64,000 nucleotides of DNA from Bacteroidales bacterium (GTDB lineage: Bacteria > Bacteroidota > Bacteroidia > Bacteroidales > P3), in contig JAGAYN010000051.1 of assembly GCA_017940465.1 (NCBI GenBank), positions 1 through 64,000 on the forward strand. Reading direction: 5' to 3'. Of this stretch, positions 1-7,318 are shown piece after piece. The stretch's first letter is position 1. Every line of letters starts with the position of its first letter. The translations under genes and the position numbers were made by a program. The notes below the pieces were generated by a model. The model worked only from the letters and a program-made list of their open reading frames with translations, ran no database searches and was not told the DNA's origin.

Positions 1-68
1 CTATAAAACAGTACATTACACACAAACACACCCGCCCCCTCTCCACAACCCCGCACCCCGCACTCCAC

Positions 69-146
69 GGGGACCTTCTAGGTATCCCCAAGGTATCCCC
101 TAGGTATTTACTTCGACTGTGAACCCTTATGGACGGATATGAACCA
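69..146 (+). repeat. Dispersed 11-bp-period element, copy A
   Basis: About 78 bp shared with 33007-33085 (reverse strand) and 41774-41850. From base 81 it reads as successive 11-mers: GGTATCCCCAA, GGTATCCCCTA, GGTATTTACTT, CGACTGTGAAC, CCTTATGGACG, GATATGAACCA. The unit GGTATTTACTTCGACTG is identical in all three copies. It lies beyond the 3' end of pdxJ and carries no plausible gene. Function unknown. Confidence 0.8.
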
Positions 147-284
147 TATTACAAAATTCCCCCTCCAGGCCTCACCACATGCCCCCTCTCCCCCAGGAGA
201 TGGAGGGAGAATGCCGGTGTCGCCATAACATACTCATTCCCACAATGTTGCAACGTCCGCGGGCATAAGCCAACGGTTATTCAA

Positions 285-317
285 GCTGTCGCCCCCTGCG
301 GAGCAGGGGGCGACAGC
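285..317. terminator. Perfect 15-bp inverted repeat downstream of pdxJ
   Basis: GCTGTCGCCCCCTGC, loop GGA, then the exact reverse complement, 25 nt past the pdxJ stop. The stem could end the metK-pdxJ transcript, but there is no U-tract on that strand. The CGGAG apex resembles the REP palindromes around the transposase at 31.6 kb, so it may instead be a stray REP. Confidence 0.55.
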
Positions 318-341
318 GTCTCTACGGGATGTCCCGCAAGG

Positions 342-1072
342 CTAATTCAGGCAGGCGAGGTAGCGGCGGATCGTCTCCTCGATGCCGAGGTAGAGGGCGT
401 CGGAGATGAGGGCGTGGCCGATGGAGACCTCGTCGCACCAGGGGATTTGCTGACGGAAGTAGGCGAGGTTCTCCAGCGAGAGGTCGTGGCCTGCGTTGAG
501 GCCGAGGCCGCACTGACGAACCGTCTCGGCCGCGACCACGAAGGGGTGGATGGCCTCTTCGCGCCCGGAGGCGTAGCGGCTGGCGTAGCTCTCGGTGTAG
601 AGCTCCACGCGGTCGGTGCCGGTGCGGGCGGCGTTCTCAATCATCGTCGGGTCGGCATCGATGAAGATGCTCACGCGTATGCCGCACTGTTTGAACTCCT
701 TGACCACATCGCACAGGTAGTCCCGGTTCCGCATGGTGTCCCAGCCGGCGTTGCTGGTCAGCACTCCCTCGGCGTCGGGCACCAGCGTCACCTGCGCCGG
801 ACGGATCTCCTTCACCAGGTCGATAAACCCGTAGGGACGGCTTTTGGAGACCCCCTTGGGATTGCCCTCGATGTTGTATTCCACGCCAATCAAAGGCTTG
901 ATAGCCAGCGCGTCGGCATAGCGGATATGGCGCTCGTCCGGACGCGGATGCACCGTGATACCCTGCGCCCCGAAGCGCTCGCAGTCCTGCGCAAACCGCA
1001 GCACATCAGGCGTGTTGCCCCCGCGCGCATTGCGTATGGTGGCCACCTTGTTGATATTGACACTCAGCATTG

Positions 1073-1076
<4 letters not shown>
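342..1076 (-). CDS. pdxJ: Pyridoxine 5'-phosphate synthase
   Basis: PdxJ condenses 1-deoxy-D-xylulose 5-phosphate with 1-amino-acetone 3-phosphate to give pyridoxine 5'-phosphate, the last ring-forming step of DXP-dependent vitamin B6 synthesis in the cytoplasm. The 244-aa protein has the family's full TIM-barrel length. It begins with the typical [12 protein letters not shown] strand and keeps the [12 protein letters not shown] loop (residues about 40-51, with the catalytic histidine and the phosphate-binding arginine), the ELYTESYA strand, GLNAGHDL and the C-terminal SIGHALI. The ATG at 1076 overlaps the metK stop by 4 nt (ATGA), so the two are translationally coupled and share the metK leader. 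A second ATG two codons downstream is an equally possible start. Confidence 0.96.
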
Positions 1077-2353
<1,277 letters not shown>

Positions 2354-2369
2354 TTTTACATTACTTTAA

Positions 2370-2394
2370 ACTGTTAATACTTTGTTTTAACAGT
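2370..2394 (-). promoter_or_regulatory. Hairpin between riboswitch and metK start
   Basis: ACTGTTAA and TTAACAGT form an 8-bp stem with a 9-nt loop, 16 nt upstream of the metK ATG. It is a candidate expression platform or start-region structure for the upstream SAM aptamer. The regulatory role is inferred. Confidence 0.45.
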
Positions 2395-2424
2395 GAAAAG
2401 AGTTGTACTGAAATTGCCATGAAT

Positions 2425-2478
2425 TAACGCTTTAGCATTTTTTCAAGTGGTTGCAATCATTACAAATCCGTCCACATT
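2425..2478 (-). ncRNA. SAM-II-like riboswitch upstream of metK
   Basis: Read on the minus strand, the leader contains in order GUGG, GAUUUG, UUGCA, CCAC and UGCUAAAGCG. This is the conserved skeleton of the SAM-II (metA/metK) aptamer: the P1 stem GUGG/CCAC encloses the GAUUUG and UUGCA segments and is followed by the GCUAAA pseudoknot strand. It sits between the metK promoter (2487-2517) and the metK start, about 75 nt from the ATG. P1 is only 4 bp before a mismatch, weaker than the textbook aptamer. The assignment rests on motif order and genomic context. Confidence 0.75.
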
Positions 2479-2486
2479 TCAAGATG

Positions 2487-2517
2487 CAAAGATACAAAAT
2501 AAAATCCATCCCGCAAA
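2487..2517 (-). promoter_or_regulatory. metK-pdxJ promoter
   Basis: On the minus strand TTTG (2514-2517), a 19-nt spacer and TATCTTTG (2487-2494) match the Bacteroidota -33/-7 consensus exactly. Transcription would start near 2480, just ahead of the SAM-II-like aptamer. Confidence 0.8.
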
Positions 2518-2587
2518 AAAAACTTTGCATCGCCGTGCAACAGTGTGTAAATATCAGCATGGCGGACACTTTTTTTTCTGCAGCAAT

Positions 2588-2618
2588 TTTGCCAGTCCGA
2601 TTCTTTTTCGTACTTTTG
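2588..2618 (+). promoter_or_regulatory. Promoter of the lipoprotein gene at 2646
   Basis: TTTG (2588-2591), a 19-nt spacer and TACTTTTG (2611-2618), about 27 nt before the ATG. It is divergent from the metK promoter. Confidence 0.8.
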
Positions 2619-2645
2619 CAGTGTGAAACCAATACAACGCGAACG

Positions 2646-3449
2646 ATGAGGAAACTCCTTCTTGCCTTGGCTGCCGGTGCCTTGCTGGCAGGATGTGTAT
2701 ACGTGAATATCAATGACGGCACGCTGTCCGGCGACGAGAGCGGTGTGCCGCTGACGCGGACCTATGCCCTCGGCGGCGACTACAGCGAACTGGCGGTGGG
2801 CCAGCATTTCCATGTGGCGATGAGCGACACGGTCGGCGAGCCCACGGTCACACTGGACAGCGCCATGCACAGCCGCCTCGTGTTCCGCATCGAGGGGAAG
2901 CGGCTGAGAATCGGCCTCAAGGGCAGCCATTCCGTCCAGACAGGGCGCGCCACGGTGCTGTTGCCGCACAACGGGCGGCTGCGGGAGGTGGAACTCGGCG
3001 ACACCTCGCACTTCACCTCCGCCCTGCCCCTCACGGCAGACCGCGTCAGCATCGACCTTTCCGGCGCCTCTTCGTTCTCGGGCGACATCCGGAGCTCCAA
3101 GCATGTGGAGATCGAGACCTCTGGCACCTCGCACTGCGAAGGGAGCATCCAGGAGGTGGGCACGCTGGAGATTGACCTCTCCGGCGCCTCGTCGGTCACG
3201 CTGAGTGGCAGCGTGTACCGGCTGGAGGCCGACCTGTCCGGCACCAGCCACCTGACGGCCGGCGACCTCGACGCCACGCATGTGGAGAGCGACCTCAGCG
3301 GCGCCTCGAGTGCCGAGGTGCTCTGCTGCGAGAGCATCAAGGCCGACGCCAGCGGCACCAGCCACCTGACCTACGGAACGGTGGGCGGCGGCTGCGACCC
3401 ACACTTACGGATAAACACAAGCGGAGCCTCGAGCGTCAGTCGGCGTTGA
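2646..3449 (+). CDS. Lipoprotein with DUF2807-like repetitive beta domain
   Basis: A 267-aa predicted lipoprotein; the signal peptide ends in LLAGC (Cys at about residue 16). The mature part opens like DUF2807 (head GIN domain) proteins, with a strand pattern YALGGDYSELAVGQHFHVAMSD and then a long run of alternating short repeats with Gly-Thr-Ser-His and Gly-Ala-Ser-Ser turns (about residues 130-267). This suggests a right-handed parallel beta-helix displayed at the envelope. The start is the ATG directly ahead of the signal peptide, 27 nt after a good promoter; the longer in-frame upstream reading has no signal sequence. Its last 14 bases overlap the 3' end of the convergent radical SAM gene. 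The substrate is unknown. Confidence 0.85.
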   Translation: MRKLLLALAAGALLAGCVYVNINDGTLSGDESGVPLTRTYALGGDYSELAVGQHFHVAMSDTVGEPTVTLDSAMHSRLVFRIEGKRLRIGLKGSHSVQTGRATVLLPHNGRLREVELGDTSHFTSALPLTADRVSIDLSGASSFSGDIRSSKHVEIETSGTSHCEGSIQEVGTLEIDLSGASSVTLSGSVYRLEADLSGTSHLTAGDLDATHVESDLSGASSAEVLCCESIKADASGTSHLTYGTVGGGCDPHLRINTSGASSVSRR

Positions 3450-4506
3450 GGCGGCGGTAGTGGCAGGTGAGCAGGCGGCCGTCGTCGTAGAGGTGGAGGC
3501 CGGAGCCTTCGCAGTAGCGCCACACGCGGCAGTCCCTGCATTGCCCCTTCCTGGCCCACGCGCGGTCGCGCATGACATGGAAGCGGTTCTGCCAGACGTC
3601 CCAGAAGTCGTCGCGGTAGATGTTGCCCTGGTCCATGTGGCTGCGCACGGAGGTGCAGCCGCTGATGCTGCCGTCGCAGCGGATGGAGGCCACATCGATG
3701 CCGCTGCGGCAGTGGAAGAAGCGGTCGCGCACCTGCCCTTCGTAGGGGCCGAGGTAGCCCTCGCAGGCGTAGCTCACTTCGAGCGGCGAGCTGGTTTCGC
3801 GGCACTCCTTGATAAAGTCCAGCAGGCCGCGGAACTGCTCGTCGGAGAACTGCAGTTCGGGATTGCCTGCGGCGCGGCCCATAGGGAAGATGCTGAAGAG
3901 GCGCCACGCCGGGACGCCGAGGGAAAGGAGGAAGTCGCGCAGCTGCGGCAGGCGCGCGTAGTTGCGGGGGTTGACGCATGTGACCACATCCCACAGGATG
4001 TCGCGCTGCTGCGCCAGCAGGCGGATGGCGCCGACGGCCCGGACAAACGACTGCGGATGGTGCCGCAGCCAGTTGTGCTCCTCCTCAAGGCCGTCGAGGC
4101 TGACGGTGACGGAGTGCAACCCGCTCTCCAGCAGGCGCTGCAGGCGGGCGGCGTCCAGCAGGTAGCCGTTGGTGACCAGTCCCCAGGGGTACTCGCGGCG
4201 GTAGAGTTCGAGACCCACCTCCTCAAGGTCGGGTCGCAGCAGGGCCTCGCCGCCGGTGAGGATGACGAACACTTCGTGGGGATTGACGTGTGGGGTGAGG
4301 GAGTCGATGACGCGCAGGAAGTCCCCGGCCGGCATGTCGGGCACGCCGGGTTGCACCTTGCAGTCGCTGCCGCAGTGGAGGCAACTCATGTTGCACCGCA
4401 GCGTGCACTCCCAGAAGAGTGTGCGGAGGGGGTGCAGGCGGGCCTGTGTGTGGCGCAGGGAGCGTTGCAGTTCGAGGCCCGCACGCTGGCGGAGGGAGAG
4501 GTTCAC
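3436..4506 (-). CDS. Radical SAM/SPASM-type protein of the rSAM/lipoprotein pair
   Basis: A 356-aa radical SAM enzyme. The cluster motif CTLRCNMSCLHC (Cx3-Cx2-C type, about residues 34-45) opens the barrel, followed by TGGEALLRPDLEE and SLDG motifs. A Cys-rich C-terminal part (CRSGIDVASIRCDGSISGC, then CRDCRVWRYCEGSGLHLY) has the layout of a SPASM/twitch auxiliary-cluster domain. It overlaps the lipoprotein gene upstream by 4 nt (ATGA), so the pair is co-translated. From memory this matches the NCBIfam rSAM/lipoprotein pair (TIGR04133/TIGR04134) of Bacteroidota, in which the enzyme is thought to modify its partner. The modification itself is unknown to me. Confidence 0.88.
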   Translation of the reverse strand: MNLSLRQRAGLELQRSLRHTQARLHPLRTLFWECTLRCNMSCLHCGSDCKVQPGVPDMPAGDFLRVIDSLTPHVNPHEVFVILTGGEALLRPDLEEVGLELYRREYPWGLVTNGYLLDAARLQRLLESGLHSVTVSLDGLEEEHNWLRHHPQSFVRAVGAIRLLAQQRDILWDVVTCVNPRNYARLPQLRDFLLSLGVPAWRLFSIFPMGRAAGNPELQFSDEQFRGLLDFIKECRETSSPLEVSYACEGYLGPYEGQVRDRFFHCRSGIDVASIRCDGSISGCTSVRSHMDQGNIYRDDFWDVWQNRFHVMRDRAWARKGQCRDCRVWRYCEGSGLHLYDDGRLLTCHYRRLNAD

Positions 4507-5057
4507 CGGCGTTCGAGCTTGATGTCAAGTTTCTTGTTGAGCTCGCCGTGGTACCAGCCTTCGGCCTCGGAGCGGTCTATGTCGTCCGCCGTCACCTTGA
4601 CCTCCAGCAGCTGGTTGCGGAAGGAGCCGTTCGCCGTGCCGTCCACGTCGCGCACCAGCACCTTGACCTCGTCCACCGGGCGACCGCTGCCTTTCACCTC
4701 GAAGCGCCCCTCCCGGTCGGTCGTCGCCGAGGTGCTCTCAAGGTATTCGCGCACGCGCTCTGGGTCGCCATAGACGGTATCCGGCGTGGCCTCGATGCCG
4801 TGTTCCAGCACATTGACCCTCACATTGCGCACCGGCCGCCCCTTGGCGTCGCTCACCCGTCCGCTCACGCGGAAGTTCATGGTGGGCACGCCGTACATGA
4901 GGCGCATCTCCTCGCGCTCGCGCGGCATCGGGGCAGGCTCCTCCTCCGTGGCGGGCAACTGCTTGGCGCTGTGGCAGGAAGAGAACCCAAGGGCACCCAT
5001 CACGGTGACCAGCAGCCAGTTCTTCCATTTCAGAAATTTCACCTTCATACCTGCCAT
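4503..5057 (-). CDS. Radical SAM-associated putative lipoprotein
   Basis: A 184-aa protein with an N-terminal hydrophobic segment ending in the lipobox-like GFSSC (Cys at about residue 29). A family-typical stretch MYGVPTMNFRVSGRV (about residues 54-68) follows, then an Ig/carboxypeptidase-regulatory-like beta domain (KGRPVRNVRVNVLE ... DREGRFEVKG) and a C-terminus ending KLDIKLERR. It is the first gene of a two-gene unit with the radical SAM enzyme and fits the partner family I recall as TIGR04134. It should sit on the outer or periplasmic side of a membrane. An ATG three codons in (5048) is an alternative start. Confidence 0.85.
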   Translation of the reverse strand: MAGMKVKFLKWKNWLLVTVMGALGFSSCHSAKQLPATEEEPAPMPREREEMRLMYGVPTMNFRVSGRVSDAKGRPVRNVRVNVLEHGIEATPDTVYGDPERVREYLESTSATTDREGRFEVKGSGRPVDEVKVLVRDVDGTANGSFRNQLLEVKVTADDIDRSEAEGWYHGELNKKLDIKLERR

Positions 5058-5083
5058 AACGCGGCTATGTGGAAAATATTTTG

Positions 5084-5091
5084 TACCTTTG
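5084..5091 (+). promoter_or_regulatory. -7 element for the DAHP synthase gene
   Basis: TACCTTTG matches TAnnTTTG, only 13 nt before the ATG at 5105. No clear -33 element is visible. The leader would be about 8 nt. Confidence 0.6.
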
Positions 5092-5104
5092 CAATTTGAA
5101 ATCT

Positions 5105-6154
5105 ATGGAAAAGAACGCGAAACCCTATGTGATTGCCGGCCCCTGCAGCGTGGAGAGCCGCCAGCAGCTTCGCGAGGCCAGCCTGCAGCTCTCCGCCATA
5201 CACGGCGTGCGCATGATACGCGCCGGCGTGTGGAAACCGCGCACACGGCCCGGCGGATTCGAGGGCCTGGGCGAACCGGCGCTGCAATGGATGCAGGAGG
5301 TGGGGCGCGAACTGGGCGTCAGCTACTGCTGCGAGGTGGCGATACCGGAGCATGTGGACCTCTGCCGCCAGTACGGCATCGCCACCGTATGGATTGGCGC
5401 GCGCACCACGGCCAACCCCTTCATGGTGGAGGAACTCTGCTACGCCCTCGGCGGAAGCGGCATGGCGGTGCTGGTGAAGAACCCCGTGTGCCCCGACGTG
5501 CGCCTCTGGCTGGGCGCCATCGAGCGGCTGCAGCAGGCAGGCATTGCCGACATCATGGCCATCCACCGCGGCTTCAGCATGTACGACAACCAGGGCTACC
5601 GCAACGCACCCCTCTGGGAAGTGGCCATGGAACTGCGGCGCGAGCGGCCCGACATCCCCATCCTCTGCGACCCCAGCCACATCGGCGGCCGGCGCGAACT
5701 GGTGGCACCGCTGGCACAGACCGCCATGCTGCTGGACTATGACGGCCTGATGATCGAATCCCACCCCCACCCCGACGACGCCTGGACCGACGGGCAGCAG
5801 CAACTCTCGCCCGACCAGTTGGCCAGCCTCCTCGCAGCCCTCCCCTCCCCTTCCGGCAACGCCGCCGCTGGCAACCCCGGGCTGGAGCAGCTCCGGCACC
5901 AGATCGACAGCATCGACCACGAGCTCGTGCGCCTCCTGGGGCAGCGCATGGCCGTGTCGCGCAGCATGGCCGCACTGAAACGCCAGTTCAAGATGAGCGT
6001 CTACCAGCGCGACCGCTGGGACGACGTGGTGAGCGACCGCCTGAAGTATGCCGCCGAGGCCGGGCTCGACGCCGGCTTCACCAAGGAACTCCTTGAGAAA
6101 ATACACGCCGAGAGCGTCAGGGTGCAGATGGAAGACCGCGCGCAAGAGGCATGA
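5105..6154 (+). CDS. Bifunctional DAHP synthase / chorismate mutase
   Basis: A 349-aa fusion that catalyses the first step of the shikimate pathway (erythrose 4-phosphate plus PEP to DAHP) and, in its C-terminal part, chorismate to prephenate. Residues about 5-255 are a KDSA/AroG-beta-type DAHP synthase (YVIAGPCSVES, WKPRTRPGGFEGLGE, WIGARTTANPF, VKNPVC, IAIHRGF-like IMAIHRGF, DPSHIGGRR, IESHPHPDDAWTDGQQQLS). After a Ser/Pro/Gly linker, residues about 268-349 are an AroQ helical chorismate mutase (LEQLRHQIDSIDHELVRLLGQRMAVS). The start at 5105 gives the conventional N-terminus; the upstream in-frame ATG lies in the promoter. In this family the mutase domain often gives allosteric control of the synthase. 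Confidence 0.95.
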   Translation: MEKNAKPYVIAGPCSVESRQQLREASLQLSAIHGVRMIRAGVWKPRTRPGGFEGLGEPALQWMQEVGRELGVSYCCEVAIPEHVDLCRQYGIATVWIGARTTANPFMVEELCYALGGSGMAVLVKNPVCPDVRLWLGAIERLQQAGIADIMAIHRGFSMYDNQGYRNAPLWEVAMELRRERPDIPILCDPSHIGGRRELVAPLAQTAMLLDYDGLMIESHPHPDDAWTDGQQQLSPDQLASLLAALPSPSGNAAAGNPGLEQLRHQIDSIDHELVRLLGQRMAVSRSMAALKRQFKMSVYQRDRWDDVVSDRLKYAAEAGLDAGFTKELLEKIHAESVRVQMEDRAQEA

Positions 6155-6176
6155 CCCGCCGCCGGACACGACAAGA

Positions 6177-6209
6177 AAGGCTCACCCCCTCGGGCGAGCC
6201 TTCTTCTTT
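6177..6209. terminator. Bidirectional terminator between aroG-type gene and rpmA
   Basis: AAGGCTC and GAGCCTT form a stem with a CCC/GGG inner part, followed by TCTTCTTTC on the plus strand. It lies between the convergent ends of the DAHP synthase gene and rpmA. Confidence 0.7.
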
Positions 6210-6227
6210 CCCTGTGTTCCGTTGCCC

Positions 6228-6485
6228 CTATTCAGCGGGCACCACGGAAACGTAGCTGCGGTCCTCGCGGCCCTTGTGGAACTTCACAATGCCGTCGGTG
6301 AGAGCAAAGAGCGTGTGGTCGCGACCCATGCCGACATTCTTGCCAGGGTTGTGAGCCGTGCCGCGCTGACGCACGATGATGTTGCCGGCGATGCACTTCT
6401 GACCGCCGAATATCTTGACGCCAAGTCGTTTGCTTTCGGATTCGCGACCGTTGTTGGAACTACCTACACCTTTTTTGTGAGCCAT
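6228..6485 (-). CDS. rpmA: 50S ribosomal protein L27
   Basis: L27 (85 aa) is a basic protein of the large ribosomal subunit near the peptidyl-transferase centre. The sequence [20 protein letters not shown], then [10 protein letters not shown] and [11 protein letters not shown], is diagnostic. The ATG at 6485 gives the standard MAHKKG start; an upstream in-frame ATG would add nine unrelated residues. It follows rplU by 26 nt, the usual L21-L27 operon, with a strong promoter ahead of rplU. Confidence 0.98.
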   Translation of the reverse strand: MAHKKGVGSSNNGRESESKRLGVKIFGGQKCIAGNIIVRQRGTAHNPGKNVGMGRDHTLFALTDGIVKFHKGREDRSYVSVVPAE

Positions 6486-6511
6486 AATATACTTTTTTAA
6501 AAGGTTAAACA

Positions 6512-6820
6512 CTATTTGATGCTATCGATCTTGATCTGGGTCAGATAGTCGCGGTGGCCGTTCATCTTCTGATAGCCCTTGCGACGGATCTTCTTGAACA
6601 CCAAAACCTTATCGCCCTTGAGATGGCGGAGGACGGTAGCCTTCACGGAAGATCCGTTGATGTAGGGCTTGCCGATTTCGACCTTGCCATCATTGTCCTT
6701 AAGCATCACGGTGTCAAAAGAAACCTCGCTGCCCTCGTCCTGGTGGAGACGGTTGACGAAAATCTTCTGATCTTGGGCGACCTTGAATTGCTTGCCTGCG
6801 ATTTCTACGATTGCGTACAT
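6512..6820 (-). CDS. rplU: 50S ribosomal protein L21
   Basis: L21 (102 aa) binds 23S rRNA in the large subunit. It starts [14 protein letters not shown] and carries the C-terminal signature [22 protein letters not shown]. It is the first gene of the rplU-rpmA operon. The promoter at 6888-6920 leaves an untranslated leader of about 60 nt that is AT-rich and has no obvious stable structure. Confidence 0.98.
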   Translation of the reverse strand: MYAIVEIAGKQFKVAQDQKIFVNRLHQDEGSEVSFDTVMLKDNDGKVEIGKPYINGSSVKATVLRHLKGDKVLVFKKIRRKGYQKMNGHRDYLTQIKIDSIK

Positions 6821-6887
6821 TTCTAATTGTTTGTTTTTTAATTACTTTCAGTCATTCCGAGGGACATCTTGCCCCATATTTCGGATT

Positions 6888-6920
6888 GCAAAGATACGAC
6901 CTTTTTTCATACTGGCAAAA
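6888..6920 (-). promoter_or_regulatory. rplU-rpmA promoter
   Basis: On the minus strand TTTTGC (6915-6920) and TATCTTTGC (6888-6896) form a near-perfect Bacteroidota promoter with 18-nt spacing. Confidence 0.8.
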
Positions 6921-7031
6921 TTTTTTTTTAAAATCGTCCCCGTTTTTCCCTCGCTGCCCGCTCCCCCGCACCGCGATTCCAGCCGTTCACCCCCTTCGCC
7001 CTCTCCTTGTCCGCTCCCCGCCCGTGCAGAC

Positions 7032-7119
7032 TCGGAGTATTCTCGGAGCTGTCACGGAGTATTCTCGGACTTGCCATAGAGTTGGTATAGACTTGGTATG
7101 GGGTTGGTATGGACTTGGT
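7032..7119 (+). repeat. Eight consecutive 11-bp units
   Basis: The 88 bases divide exactly into eight 11-mers: TCGGAGTATTC, TCGGAGCTGTC, ACGGAGTATTC, TCGGACTTGCC, ATAGAGTTGGT, ATAGACTTGGT, ATGGGGTTGGT, ATGGACTTGGT. The period equals one DNA helical turn. The array lies in the otherwise gene-free stretch 6921-7235 between rplU and the large secreted protein. The other bases there show nothing I recognise apart from a TTTAGTATGC motif near 7220. Confidence 0.8.
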
Positions 7120-7235
7120 GCTGGAAATCAACGCTGTGGATCGGGGGCGATGTTTGAAGAAGCGGGCGGATGGGGCGCGGGGGGGGGCAGTCATTATCAT
7201 CAACGGACCCGGGGGACATTTTAGTATGCAGCGTG

Positions 7236-7270
7236 TAAAAAAAATGCCAGCACCCCGAGTTCGGGGTGCC
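7236..7270 (-). terminator. Terminator of the 1648-aa secreted protein gene
   Basis: On the minus strand GCACCCCGA and TCGGGGTGC form a 9-bp stem with a 2-nt loop, and after TGGCA there is a run of eight T. It lies about 50 nt past the stop at 7319. Confidence 0.85.
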
Positions 7271-7318
7271 GGCGCGGTTTTCCTCCCCCTTGAGGGGGGC
7301 GGGGGATGGGGCCGACGG

